Part shown: positions 17,836-27,276 of the stretch, in pieces
Layout: each line of letters begins with the position of its first letter
Numbering within the stretch: position 1 is the stretch's first letter
Source: Cellulophaga sp. F20128
GTDB taxonomy: Bacteria > Bacteroidota > Bacteroidia > Flavobacteriales > Flavobacteriaceae
Assembly: GCF_023015805.1 (NCBI RefSeq)
Contig: NZ_JALKBA010000002.1
Location: forward strand, 372,001-436,000
DNA length: 64,000 nucleotides
Direction: 5' to 3'
The notes under the pieces: model-generated
Told to the model about the DNA's origin: nothing
Databases searched by the model: none
What the model saw: only the letters and a program-made list of their open reading frames with translations
Made by a program: the position numbers and the translations under genes

Positions 17836-19415
17836 TGAAGTCAAAAAATTTACTTGCTGTACTGTGTATCTTATTTTTATTTTCAGCTTGTGATGAAAAG
17901 AAAAAAGAAGGCGTTGTCATCCCAGAAAAACAGCCCAATATTATTTATGTTTTGGCAGATGATTTGGGATACGGAGACATTAAAGCCTTTAATCCGAATG
18001 GAAAAATAAGCACTCCCTATTTGGATCAATTGGCGGCAGATGGAATTAAATTTACAGATGCACATACGTCCTCTGCAGTGTGTACTCCAACAAGATATGG
18101 TATTCTTACCGGTCGCTACAATTGGAGAAGCCGCTTAAAAAGTAGTGTTTTAACAGGGGCATCCAAAGCATTGATTCCCAATAGCAGAACAACGGTAGCT
18201 TCTTTCCTGAAAAAAAATGGCTACCATACTGGGTTTATTGGAAAATGGCATTTAGGTTGGGATTGGGCCTTGTCTTCTGGAGATAGTGTGGTTGGTAATG
18301 GCTGGAATCCTAAAGACTTTAAAAATATAGATTTTTCCAAACCTATTACAAATTCACCAAACGATTTGGGGTTCGATTATGCCTACGGGCATAGTGGTTC
18401 CTTAGATATGGCACCGTATGTATATGTAGAGAATGGAATGCCTACTGCTGTTCCGGATACAGTTACGGTAGACAAAGGAAAATATACATGGTGGCGTGAA
18501 GGACCAACAAGTCCAGATTTTGTGCATACCGATGTAACACCTAATTTATTTAGACGCTCCTTTAAGTTTATAAAAGAGAACGCTAACAATGACAAACCGT
18601 TTTTCTTGTATTTACCCTTACCATCACCGCATACACCTATTTTACCGACAGAAGAGTGGTTGGGGAAAAGCGGTTTAAATCCATATGCAGATTTTATGAT
18701 GCAGATTGATGATTTTATGGGAAAATTGGTAGCTACCATTGAAGAAGCAGGCATCGCAGAAAATACCATTGTAATTTTTACCAGTGATAATGGGTGTTCT
18801 CCTCAGGCAGACTTTAAAATATTGGCAGAAAAAGGACACCACCCAAGTGGGGAGTATAGAGGGCATAAAGCGGATATTTATGAAGGTGGACATAGAGTAC
18901 CATTTATTGTAAAATGGCCCGCAAAAGTAAAGCCTGGTAGTACATCTGATGCCACAATTTGTACCACAGACTTATTGGCAACGGCTGCAGATATAGTGGG
19001 AGGATCATTGGAAGATAACGAAGGAGAAGACAGTTTTTCATTCTTGTCGTTATTGGCAAACGAACCTAAAGCGACCTATAAAAGAGAGGCTACAATTCAC
19101 AGCTCTATAAATGGGAGTTTTGCCATTAGAAAAGGCGATTATAAATTAATTTTGGCCGCAGGATCTGCAGGATGGAGCGCTCCAAGACCCAACGCTAAAG
19201 AAGCAAAGGATTTGCCAGAAATACAGTTGTACAATTTAAAAGAAGATGTTGGTGAAACTCAGAATTTACAAGCATCGCACCCTGAGAAAGTGGCGGAATT
19301 AAAACAGTTGTTAGCCAAACAGATTATGGATGGGAGAAGTACTGCGGGTGCTGTTCAGTCCAATGATTCGGTTGAGAATTGGAAACAAATAGAATGGATT
19401 ACAGAAACTAATTAA
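17835..19415 (+). CDS. S1-family sulfatase (Cys type), tandem copy 2
   Basis: A 526-residue lipoprotein (lipobox FSAC, Cys19) and paralogue of the preceding sulfatase. It has the same formylglycine site (CTPTRYG, Cys83), metal Asp pair and GKWHLGWDW. Differences cluster in the segment after GWDWAL (about 166-230), which shapes the substrate pocket in S1 enzymes, so the two copies may act on different sulfate positions. The start overlaps a decayed beta-helix tail in TAATG exactly as copy 1 overlaps the intact gene. It is followed after 24 bp by the FAH-family hydrolase of the fucose pathway. Confidence 0.93.
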   Translation: MKSKNLLAVLCILFLFSACDEKKKEGVVIPEKQPNIIYVLADDLGYGDIKAFNPNGKISTPYLDQLAADGIKFTDAHTSSAVCTPTRYGILTGRYNWRSRLKSSVLTGASKALIPNSRTTVASFLKKNGYHTGFIGKWHLGWDWALSSGDSVVGNGWNPKDFKNIDFSKPITNSPNDLGFDYAYGHSGSLDMAPYVYVENGMPTAVPDTVTVDKGKYTWWREGPTSPDFVHTDVTPNLFRRSFKFIKENANNDKPFFLYLPLPSPHTPILPTEEWLGKSGLNPYADFMMQIDDFMGKLVATIEEAGIAENTIVIFTSDNGCSPQADFKILAEKGHHPSGEYRGHKADIYEGGHRVPFIVKWPAKVKPGSTSDATICTTDLLATAADIVGGSLEDNEGEDSFSFLSLLANEPKATYKREATIHSSINGSFAIRKGDYKLILAAGSAGWSAPRPNAKEAKDLPEIQLYNLKEDVGETQNLQASHPEKVAELKQLLAKQIMDGRSTAGAVQSNDSVENWKQIEWITETN

Positions 19416-19439
19416 TATAAAACATAATAATTATTACTT

Positions 19440-20294
19440 ATGAAACTAATACGATTTGGAGAAGCCGGTAATGAAAAGCCAGGAATACAGAAAGAAGACG
19501 GCACTTGGTTAGATGTTTCGAAATTTGGTCAGGATTATACCGAGCAATTTTTCGAAAATGATGGATTGGAAAAATTAAAAACTTGGTTGCATACGAATGA
19601 GGCTTCATGTCCAGTTGTTTCTAAAGAGACACGTTTAGGCCCCCCGTTTACACGTCCGTCTAAAATAGTGTGTGTGGGCTTAAATTATGCCAAACATGCC
19701 GCAGAAGGTGGTATGGCTGTCCCTAGTCAGCCTGTCTTATTCTTTAAAGCAACATCTGCAATAGTAGGCCCAAATGATGACGTTGTAATTCCTAAAGGCA
19801 GTGTTAAGACAGATTGGGAAGTAGAGTTGGCCATTGTTATTGGTAAAAAAACATCCTATGTTTCTGAGGAGGAAGCTATGGATTATGTTGCCGGTTATGT
19901 CTTGCATAACGATTATAGCGAACGCGAATTTCAATTAGAAAGAGAAGGACAATGGGTAAAAGGTAAAAGTTGTGATACCTATGCTCCTTTAGGGCCTTTT
20001 ATGGCGACAAAAGATGAAATTAAAAATCCACATAACCTTAGACTTTGGCTAACGTTAAATGGTAAAATGATGCAGGATAGCAATACCTCTGATTTTATTT
20101 TTGACATACCAAAGCAAATAAGTTATATCAGCCAGTACATGACTTTACTTCCTGGAGATGTAATTTCTACAGGAACACCCTTTGGAGTTGGTCTTGGTTT
20201 AAAGCCACCAACGTATTTAAAAGACGGAGATGTTGTTGAATTGGGTATCGATGGTTTGGGTACTTCAACACAAACTGCAAGAGCATATAAATAA
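19440..20294 (+). CDS. FAH-family hydrolase, probable 2,4-diketo-3-deoxy-L-fuconate hydrolase
   Basis: A 284-residue cytoplasmic protein of the fumarylacetoacetate hydrolase family, with no signal peptide. It shows KIVCVGLNYAKHAAE, the metal-binding DWEVELAIVIGKK and HNDYSERE, and the closing GDVISTGTPFGVG. In the non-phosphorylating fucose route a protein of this family cleaves 2,4-diketo-3-deoxy-L-fuconate to pyruvate and L-lactate. The neighbouring fucD, SDR and lactate dehydrogenase genes support that role. It lies between extracytoplasmic sulfatases rather than with the other catabolic genes. Related FAH enzymes act on ureidoglycolate or other diketo acids, so the substrate rests on context. 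Confidence 0.85.
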   Translation: MKLIRFGEAGNEKPGIQKEDGTWLDVSKFGQDYTEQFFENDGLEKLKTWLHTNEASCPVVSKETRLGPPFTRPSKIVCVGLNYAKHAAEGGMAVPSQPVLFFKATSAIVGPNDDVVIPKGSVKTDWEVELAIVIGKKTSYVSEEEAMDYVAGYVLHNDYSEREFQLEREGQWVKGKSCDTYAPLGPFMATKDEIKNPHNLRLWLTLNGKMMQDSNTSDFIFDIPKQISYISQYMTLLPGDVISTGTPFGVGLGLKPPTYLKDGDVVELGIDGLGTSTQTARAYK

Positions 20295-20303
20295 AATTTA
20301 GGC

Positions 20304-20401
20304 ACTTGTGTAGGTTACAAGTCTGGTATCAATTTTACGGGGAGTACATTTTAAATTCTAGGGAATGGGAAGTTACACTCGCGTAAAATTGGTATCAGAC
20401 T
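20304..20401. other. small stem and long 20-bp imperfect inverted repeat between FAH gene and sulfatase
   Basis: A small stem ACTTGT/ACAAGT (20304-20322) is followed by GTCTGGTATCAATTTTACG at 20321-20339 and CGTAAAATTGGTATCAGAC at 20382-20400. In RNA all 19 positions pair (two G-U), plus one flanking A-U, around a 42-base loop. No T-run follows, so it is not a standard terminator. It could stabilise mRNA, separate expression of the two genes, or be two inverted protein-binding sites. Confidence 0.55.
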
Positions 20402-20454
20402 AAAAGTAGTTTTGTTTACTTTGGAAATTAAAATAAGGTATAATCGTTAATCAT

Positions 20455-21924
20455 ATGAAAATGTATATAAAAGCAATTGCAGTACTCGTTATAGTCCTAA
20501 CTTTTATGAGTTGTAAGGAAGGTGCTACAAGCACAAAAAATGCCGATACAACCAATGGGAAGAAGCCTAATATTATTTTCTTATTTGCAGACGATCAAAG
20601 TTATAAAGCAGTAAACGCTTTAGGTAATCCTGAAATTAGTACCCCAACAATGGATTCTTTTACTACCGAAGGAACCACATTTACCCACGCTTACAATATG
20701 GGTGGCTGGAACGGAGCTATTTGTTTAGCGTCTCGAGCAATGATAATTAGTGGAAGATCTGTTTGGCGAGCACAACAAATTTCTGACGAGTATAAGAAAA
20801 ATAGGCAAACAGATAAAACCTGGTCTAAACTTATGGAGAGCGCAGGTTATGAAACTTATATGAGTGGCAAATGGCATATTAGTGCAAAAGCCGATTCTAT
20901 TTTTAATCACGTTACACATGTACTTCCTGGAATGCCCAATCAAGTTCCTGAAGGCTATAGTAGACCAAAGAGTGAAACAGACACCCTTTGGCAACCTTGG
21001 AAAACGGAATTTGGCGGTTATTGGAAAGGTGGCAAACATTGGAGCGAAATGATACGCGAAGATGCTGTGGCCTTTTTAGATAGCGCAAAGAATAGGGAAA
21101 AACCGTTTTTCATGTATGTAGCTTTTAACGCACCGCATGATCCAAGGCAAGCACCTAAAAAATACGTAGATATGTATCCTTTAGATAAGATTGCCTTGCC
21201 TGAGAGTCATTTGCCTGAATATCCATATGCTGAAGAAATGGGTGCAGGGCGTAAATTACGCGATGAGGCATTAGCTCCGTTTCCGAGAACCGAATATGCA
21301 GTTAAGGTTAACAGGCAAGAGTATTATGCTATCACAACGCATTTAGATGATCAGTTGAAGCAGATTATCACGAGATTAAAAGAAAATAACCAATTAGACA
21401 ATACTTATATTTTTTACACGGCAGACCACGGATTGTCTGTTGGTGAACACGGGCTAATGGGAAAACAAAATATGTTTGATCATAGTATGCGCGTCCCTTT
21501 AATGGTTATTGGTCCTGATATTCCAAAAGGTAAAAAAGTAGAAACCGATGTTTATTTGCAAGATGTTATGGCATCTGCCTTAGAAATTGCGGGTATAGAA
21601 AAGCCAGATTATGTTGAATTTCATAGTTTGTTAGACTTTGCAAAAGGCAACAAAACAAAAAGTAATTACAACGGCATATATGGTACTTACCAAAAAAACT
21701 CTCAGCGTATGATTCGCAAAGATGGTTACAAATTAATTGTGTATCCAAAAATTGAAAAGGTATTGTTGTATGACCTTAATAAGGATCCTAAAGAATTGAA
21801 AGATATTGCAGAACAACCAGAAAATAGCAAAAAATTGAAAACGCTCTTTGCAGATTTAATGGAATTGCAAAAGGAAATGGGTGATGAATTGGATTTAAAA
21901 TCGTTATTTGATAAACTAATTTGA
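20455..21924 (+). CDS. S1-family sulfatase (Cys type, CxAxR variant)
   Basis: A 489-residue lipoprotein (lipobox FMSC, Cys20). The formylglycine motif is ICLASRAMIISGR with Cys90, so alanine replaces the usual proline of CxPxR, a variant tolerated in some S1 subfamilies. Metal ligands are in FLFADDQSYKA, and GKWHISA, NAPHDPRQAP and TADHGLSVGEHG carry the other active-site residues. It differs clearly from the tandem pair at 16-19 kb and so probably attacks another sulfate position. The gene is preceded by the long inverted repeat and followed by a 204-bp spacer. Confidence 0.92.
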   Translation: MKMYIKAIAVLVIVLTFMSCKEGATSTKNADTTNGKKPNIIFLFADDQSYKAVNALGNPEISTPTMDSFTTEGTTFTHAYNMGGWNGAICLASRAMIISGRSVWRAQQISDEYKKNRQTDKTWSKLMESAGYETYMSGKWHISAKADSIFNHVTHVLPGMPNQVPEGYSRPKSETDTLWQPWKTEFGGYWKGGKHWSEMIREDAVAFLDSAKNREKPFFMYVAFNAPHDPRQAPKKYVDMYPLDKIALPESHLPEYPYAEEMGAGRKLRDEALAPFPRTEYAVKVNRQEYYAITTHLDDQLKQIITRLKENNQLDNTYIFYTADHGLSVGEHGLMGKQNMFDHSMRVPLMVIGPDIPKGKKVETDVYLQDVMASALEIAGIEKPDYVEFHSLLDFAKGNKTKSNYNGIYGTYQKNSQRMIRKDGYKLIVYPKIEKVLLYDLNKDPKELKDIAEQPENSKKLKTLFADLMELQKEMGDELDLKSLFDKLI

Positions 21925-22093
21925 TTAAAAATTAAGGATTTAAAATTCTGAAATTGCTATTTTCAACACAAGGTTTGTTTCGTTCTTTTTTGCAAATTAT
22001 ACGGCTTAATTTTATTGATGTGGTAGGGTTTAGAATGCCCTTTATTACACTACAGATGGCGTTCATCTAAAATCTAAGGCGAATGTGGTTTGT

Positions 22094-22107
22094 GGAATGT
22101 ATATTCC
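22094..22107. promoter_or_regulatory. GGAATGTATATTCC palindrome upstream of the acetylesterase
   Basis: Five-base arms GGAAT/ATTCC flank GTAT, 21 bp before the ATG at 22129. A 13/14 match occurs at 53165-53178 upstream of the fucose dehydrogenase operon. It is a possible shared operator, but short AT-rich palindromes arise easily by chance. Confidence 0.25.
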
Positions 22108-22128
22108 AAGGATTTTAATAAACAAAAA

Positions 22129-23532
22129 ATGAAAAAATACATCGGGTTACTGCTGCTCTTGTTAGTGTTCCAAAATGGTTTTGCCAAATTGTGGTTGCCA
22201 TCAATTTTGTCGGACAATATGGTGTTGCAACAGCAAAAAGAGGTAACTATTTGGGGCTGGACAACAGCATCAAGCGAAACAATTACCATTACAGGGTCTT
22301 GGAATAATTTACCCATAAGCGTTAAAGCAATTCAGGGAAAGTGGTCCGCTAAATTGCCTACTCCAAAAGGAGGTGGCACATATACTGTTACGGTAAAGGG
22401 GCATGAAGAAATCGTAATTAAAAATGTATTGATTGGTGAGGTTTGGTTGGGCTCCGGACAGTCCAATATGCAATGGACCCCTTCTAATGGTTTATTAAAT
22501 GCCGAAGAAGAAATTATAAATGCGAACTATCCCAACATTCGCTTTTTTCATGTAGAAAGACATACGGCCCAATATCCTCAAGAGCAAACTTTAGGTAAAT
22601 GGGTAGAGTGCACGCCAGAAACTATGAAGTATTTTAGTTCTGTAGCCTATTTCTTTGGTAGAAAACTACATCAAGATTTAAAGGTGCCTGTGGGTTTAAT
22701 CAATTCGAGCTGGGGAGGAACGCCGGTAGAAACATGGATAGATAAAGCGCTTATTGAGAAGGATGAAGAATTAAGAGAAGCTGCGAAAAAAGTTCCTTCC
22801 AATGTCTCGCGACCCAGCAATGCAGGGGACGCTTATAATGCAATGATACATCCTATTGTAAACTTTACTATTGCAGGATGTATTTGGTATCAAGGAGAAA
22901 CCAATCGTGTAAATGCAAATTCATACTACAAATCGTTTCCATTACTAATAAACTCCTGGAGAGAAAAATGGGGTACAGAATTTCCGTTTTATTTCGTGCA
23001 ATTAGCTCCCTTTAAATATGAAACTATTGAAGATATTGATGTCGCTGTGGTAAGGGATGCACAATTACAAACAATGCTGACAGTTCCTAAATCGGGAATG
23101 GTAGTTACCAATGATATTGGAAATTTAAAAAATATCCACCCAATTAAAAAACAAGAAGTAGGCAGACGGCTAGCCTTGTGGGCTTTAGCTAAGGATTATG
23201 GAGTGGATGATATAGAATATTCGGGACCGATTTATAAATCTATGATAATAGACAAAAGAAAAATTGTGCTCAGTTTTGATCACTCTGAGCATGGACTACT
23301 GCAAAGAGGAAAAGAATTAACAGATTTTTACATCGCTGGAAGCGATAGAAAATTTCAGAAAGCCAAGGCAAAAATTGTTGGAAATACGGTAGTAGTCACC
23401 TCTAAAACTGTGAAAGATCCAGTGGCAGTGCGTTTTGCATTTTCTGATGTTGCTGAGCCTAATTTGTTCAATAAAGAAGGATTGCCAGCAACGGCTTTTA
23501 GAACAGATACATGGGATATTAATTTACAATAA
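22129..23532 (+). CDS. sialate O-acetylesterase-like (SASA/SGNH) carbohydrate esterase
   Basis: A 467-residue secreted esterase. I place the start at ATG 22129, because a signal peptide ([19 protein letters not shown]) begins there, whereas the upstream extension is hydrophilic. An N-terminal beta-domain ([15 protein letters not shown]) is followed by the SGNH block with nucleophile Ser112 in [14 protein letters not shown]. The oxyanion motif is [15 protein letters not shown], then WYQGETN. A C-terminal His is in [15 protein letters not shown]. Such enzymes remove O-acetyl groups from sugars, and fucoidans are often acetylated, so deacetylation before fucosidase action is likely. The following GH95 starts 10 bp later. 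Confidence 0.85.
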   Translation: MKKYIGLLLLLLVFQNGFAKLWLPSILSDNMVLQQQKEVTIWGWTTASSETITITGSWNNLPISVKAIQGKWSAKLPTPKGGGTYTVTVKGHEEIVIKNVLIGEVWLGSGQSNMQWTPSNGLLNAEEEIINANYPNIRFFHVERHTAQYPQEQTLGKWVECTPETMKYFSSVAYFFGRKLHQDLKVPVGLINSSWGGTPVETWIDKALIEKDEELREAAKKVPSNVSRPSNAGDAYNAMIHPIVNFTIAGCIWYQGETNRVNANSYYKSFPLLINSWREKWGTEFPFYFVQLAPFKYETIEDIDVAVVRDAQLQTMLTVPKSGMVVTNDIGNLKNIHPIKKQEVGRRLALWALAKDYGVDDIEYSGPIYKSMIIDKRKIVLSFDHSEHGLLQRGKELTDFYIAGSDRKFQKAKAKIVGNTVVVTSKTVKDPVAVRFAFSDVAEPNLFNKEGLPATAFRTDTWDINLQ

Positions 23533-23542
23533 GTAAGAATCA

Positions 23543-25906
23543 ATGAGAATAAAAATTAGTGTACTTGGGTTGTTTTTGATGGTGTTTTTTTCGTGCAGCA
23601 CAACAAAGAAGCGGGAAGAAGTAAAAAATACAATCTGGTATAGTGCGCCAGCTTCAAAGTGGATGGAGGCTTTACCTGTAGGAAATGGTCGTTTGGGAGC
23701 AATGGTTTTTGGAGACCCTATGAATGAACATATTCAATTAAATGAGGACTCTATGTGGCCTGGAGGTCCAGATTGGGGGAATTCAATTGGGAATGCAAGT
23801 GATTTAGAAGAGATACGAACCTTGTTAAAAAATGGCGATGCTCATCAAGTAGATAAACTTATTATAGAGCGGTTCTCATACAAAACAGTTGTGCGATCTC
23901 ATCAAACAATGGGCGATTTGTTTATTGATTTTCAAGATAAAAAAGAGGTAGAAAATTATAGTAGATCTTTAAGTTTAGATGAAGCCGTAGCAAGCGTTAC
24001 TTATACCTCTGAAGGGAATACATACTCCCAAAAAGTTTTTTCATCAGCTGTAGATGATGCATTGGTTATTCAATTGGAAACGGATGCGGAAGTAGGGATG
24101 AATTTTGACTTGCGTTTAAATAGACCTGAAGACAAGGGACATAAAACGGTAGCTATAACTACACCTTCTAATACTGAAATAAGTATGAAAGGCATGGTTA
24201 CCCAATTTGGGGGTAAAAAAGTGAATGAACCATTCCCAATAGATTACGGTGTAAAGTTTGAAACCAAGCTGTCCGTAAAAAATGAAGAAGGCACTGTCAC
24301 CGCTGAAAATGGTAAACTAGTACTGCGTGGCGTAAAAAAAGCCACACTTATAATTTCTGGAGCTACTTCATTTTATAATACCGATTACGAGGCTAAAAAT
24401 ACAGCAGTTTTAGAAAAGGCTACCCGTCAGACCTATAAAGATCTTGAAAATAACCATATTCAAGAGTACCAAAAATATTACAAGAGGTTAACATTAGATT
24501 TGGGAGGTAAGGAGCTAGATACGATACCTACAGATAAAAGGTTGCAGCGCATTAAAGATGGGCAAAATGATCCAGACCTAGCAGCTAAGCTTTTTCAATA
24601 CGGAAGGTATTTATTAATTTCATCCTCTCGACCAGGAACAAACCCTGCCAATTTACAAGGGATATGGAATAACCATATAGAAGCACCATGGAATGCAGAT
24701 TACCATCTAAATATTAATTTACAAATGAATTATTGGCCAGCAGAGGTAACTAATTTAAGTGAAATGCACCAGCCTTTGTTTGATTTTTCTGACCGTTTGT
24801 TAGAAAGGGGTAAGCTAACTGCTAAAGAACAATATGGAATGGAAGGGGCTGTAATGCACCAGGCAACAGATTTGTGGGCACCGGCATGGATGCGTGCTCC
24901 CCAGCCGTATTGGGGTGCTTGGATTCACGGTGGTGGTTGGTTAGGGCAACATTATTGGGAACACTATATGTACACTAAGGATGAAACATTTTTAAAAGAA
25001 AGAGCCTATCCCTATATTAAATCAATAGCTGCCTTTTATAACGATTGGTTGGTTTGGGATGAGGATGCTCAAAAATGGGTGTCTACCCCAGAAACTTCCC
25101 CTGAAAACTCATATAGGGCTAAGGACGGCAAGCCAGCTGCCATTTCTTATGGAGCGGCTATGGGGCATCAAATTATTGCTGAAGTTTTTGACAATACCCT
25201 AGCCGCAGCAAAAATTTTAAAAATTGAGGATGAATTTACCGAAGAGGTAAGGTCCAAACGGGAAAAGTTATTTCCTGGAGTTGTTGTAGGTAAGGAAGGG
25301 CGCATTTTAGAATGGAATGACGATTATGATGAGCCTGAAAAAGGTCATCGTCACATGTCTCATCTGTATGCACTTCATCCTGGTAATACAATAACGGAGA
25401 AAGACAGCAAAGCCTTTACTGCTGCGCAAAAGACTATTGATTATAGGTTAGAGCATGGGGGTGCAGGAACGGGTTGGAGCAGAGCTTGGATGATAAATGC
25501 CAATGCACGTTTGCTCGATTCTGTCGCTGCCCAAGAGAATATTATTAAACTTCTTCAAAGATCTATAGCTGATAACTTGTTTGATGAACACCCTCCTTTC
25601 CAAATTGACGGAAATTTTGGATATACTGCTGGTGTGGCAGAGCTATTAATGCAATCTCATGAAGGCTTTATTAGAATCTTACCAGCCTTGCCAACTACCT
25701 GGGAATCAGGAAATATTGAAGGCCTAAAGGCTCGGGGCAATATAGAAGTTGGGATAGCGTGGAAAGCAGGAACCCTTGTGACAGTTAGCCTGAAATCTAA
25801 AGAAGATAAAACATGTAAGCTAATATACAATGGTAAGCATGGAGAGGTTGATCTAAAGGCAAATGTTGAAATTGTATTGGATAAAAACTTTGTCCAACTA
25901 AAATAG
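23543..25906 (+). CDS. GH95 alpha-L-fucosidase (or alpha-L-galactosidase)
   Basis: A 787-residue lipoprotein (lipobox FFSC, Cys18) with canonical GH95 order: N-terminal beta-domain (EALPVGNGRLGAMVFG, QLNEDSMWPGG), (alpha/alpha)6 barrel, and C-terminal beta-sandwich. Catalytic residues known from GH95 are present: Asn390 and Asn392 in HLNINLQMNYW, Glu521 in TSPEN, Asp689 in QIDGNFG. The enzyme inverts configuration while removing terminal alpha-L-fucose, often the 1,2-linked sugar; close relatives cleave alpha-L-galactose. It sits 10 bp after the acetylesterase and 15 bp before a GH29, suggesting one transcript. Unlike the minus-strand GH95-like protein at 5.6 kb, no key residue is changed. 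Confidence 0.93.
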   Translation: MRIKISVLGLFLMVFFSCSTTKKREEVKNTIWYSAPASKWMEALPVGNGRLGAMVFGDPMNEHIQLNEDSMWPGGPDWGNSIGNASDLEEIRTLLKNGDAHQVDKLIIERFSYKTVVRSHQTMGDLFIDFQDKKEVENYSRSLSLDEAVASVTYTSEGNTYSQKVFSSAVDDALVIQLETDAEVGMNFDLRLNRPEDKGHKTVAITTPSNTEISMKGMVTQFGGKKVNEPFPIDYGVKFETKLSVKNEEGTVTAENGKLVLRGVKKATLIISGATSFYNTDYEAKNTAVLEKATRQTYKDLENNHIQEYQKYYKRLTLDLGGKELDTIPTDKRLQRIKDGQNDPDLAAKLFQYGRYLLISSSRPGTNPANLQGIWNNHIEAPWNADYHLNINLQMNYWPAEVTNLSEMHQPLFDFSDRLLERGKLTAKEQYGMEGAVMHQATDLWAPAWMRAPQPYWGAWIHGGGWLGQHYWEHYMYTKDETFLKERAYPYIKSIAAFYNDWLVWDEDAQKWVSTPETSPENSYRAKDGKPAAISYGAAMGHQIIAEVFDNTLAAAKILKIEDEFTEEVRSKREKLFPGVVVGKEGRILEWNDDYDEPEKGHRHMSHLYALHPGNTITEKDSKAFTAAQKTIDYRLEHGGAGTGWSRAWMINANARLLDSVAAQENIIKLLQRSIADNLFDEHPPFQIDGNFGYTAGVAELLMQSHEGFIRILPALPTTWESGNIEGLKARGNIEVGIAWKAGTLVTVSLKSKEDKTCKLIYNGKHGEVDLKANVEIVLDKNFVQLK

Positions 25907-25921
25907 AATTAAAATAGGTTT

Positions 25922-27265
25922 ATGAATATGATTAAAAAATATGTATTAGTGATTTTCGCCTTTGCTACTTGTGGTATGCATGGGCAAGAAATTGATTCCG
26001 TTCAGCAGCGGCAAGAAAAAATGCAATGGTTTAAAGATGCTAAATTAGGTGTTTTTATACATTGGGGTCTGTACTCCGTTAATGGAATTGATGAGTCTTG
26101 GTCTTTTTATAATGGTTACATTTCTCATCCAAATTATTTGAAACAAACCAATGGTTTTACTGCAAAAAAGTACGACCCAAAAGCCTGGGTTGAACTTATT
26201 AAAGAAAGTGGTGCAAAATACTCGGTCATCACATCTAAACATCACGATGGTTTTGCATTGTGGAATACAAAATTTGGAACCCTTAATGCTACAATGGGTT
26301 CTGCTGCGAAACAAGACGTTTTAACACCCTTTGTAAAGGAATTGCGGAAGAACAAACTAAAGGTTGGGATTTATTTTTCGCTGCCAGATTGGTCTTATAA
26401 TGATTATACGCACTTTACTAGAGATTCAATTCGGTATAAAGTATCAGCAGAACCCAAACGTTGGGAGAAGTACTTAACCTATTACCAAGGACAGTTAAAA
26501 GAGTTGTCCGATAATTACAATCCAGACCTGTATTGGTTTGATGGTGATTGGGAACACAACTCCGAAGAATGGCAAGCACCAAAAGTGAAACAAATGCTTT
26601 TGGATAGGAATCCCAAAACAATTTTAAATTCAAGACTCCGTGAACATGGTGATTATGCAACGCCAGAACAGGGAATGCCCATTACACGACCTACAAATAA
26701 ATACTGGGAGCTGTGCATGACAATGAATGATTCTTGGGGCTATCAAAAGAACGATCATAATTATAAAACCACAGATCAGGTCATCGGAATTTTTGCAGAT
26801 GTAATTGGCAATGGCGGCAATTTATTATTAGATATTGGACCAAGGGGAGATGGTTCCATTCCTGAAGAACAAGTTGAAGTATTAAAAGGACTTGGAAGAT
26901 GGACAAACAAACATAAAGAAGCTATTTATGGTACAATAGCTGGTATTCCAAAAGAACATTTTTACGGGCCATCCACCTTGTCTAAAGATCAAACAATTTT
27001 ATACTTATTTGTAAAAGGAAACCCCAATGGAGAAGTTGTTATTCGTGGGTTAAAGAATAAAATTAATCGCATATATGTCGTTGGGGAAGGAACAAAATTA
27101 TCCCATCAAATTGTAGGAAAGATATATTGGAGCCACTACCCAGGAATTGCCTATGTGAAAGTTCCGGACTACGTACTAGACAAGAACATGACGGTTCTTG
27201 CGGTAATGCTAGATGGTAAAGTAGATTTGTATCGAGAAGATGGCTCAGTTATAGAAAGTAATTAA
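25922..27265 (+). CDS. GH29 alpha-L-fucosidase
   Basis: A 447-residue secreted enzyme with a short signal peptide (MNMIKKYVLVIFAFATCGMHGQ). Classical GH29 motifs appear in order: GVFIHWGLYS (His47), KYSVITSKHHDGFALW, KVGIYFSLPDW, and the nucleophile Asp207 in DLYWFDGDW. The C-terminal 100 residues are the usual beta-sandwich. The Trp-rich HWGLYS/ESWSFYNGY region resembles broad-specificity GH29 enzymes more than the long GH29 at 11.5 kb, so the two may divide linkages. It lies in a dense run with GH95 before it and an NPP-like gene 11 bp after it. Confidence 0.93.
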   Translation: MNMIKKYVLVIFAFATCGMHGQEIDSVQQRQEKMQWFKDAKLGVFIHWGLYSVNGIDESWSFYNGYISHPNYLKQTNGFTAKKYDPKAWVELIKESGAKYSVITSKHHDGFALWNTKFGTLNATMGSAAKQDVLTPFVKELRKNKLKVGIYFSLPDWSYNDYTHFTRDSIRYKVSAEPKRWEKYLTYYQGQLKELSDNYNPDLYWFDGDWEHNSEEWQAPKVKQMLLDRNPKTILNSRLREHGDYATPEQGMPITRPTNKYWELCMTMNDSWGYQKNDHNYKTTDQVIGIFADVIGNGGNLLLDIGPRGDGSIPEEQVEVLKGLGRWTNKHKEAIYGTIAGIPKEHFYGPSTLSKDQTILYLFVKGNPNGEVVIRGLKNKINRIYVVGEGTKLSHQIVGKIYWSHYPGIAYVKVPDYVLDKNMTVLAVMLDGKVDLYREDGSVIESN

Positions 27266-27276
27266 AATAAATAAAA

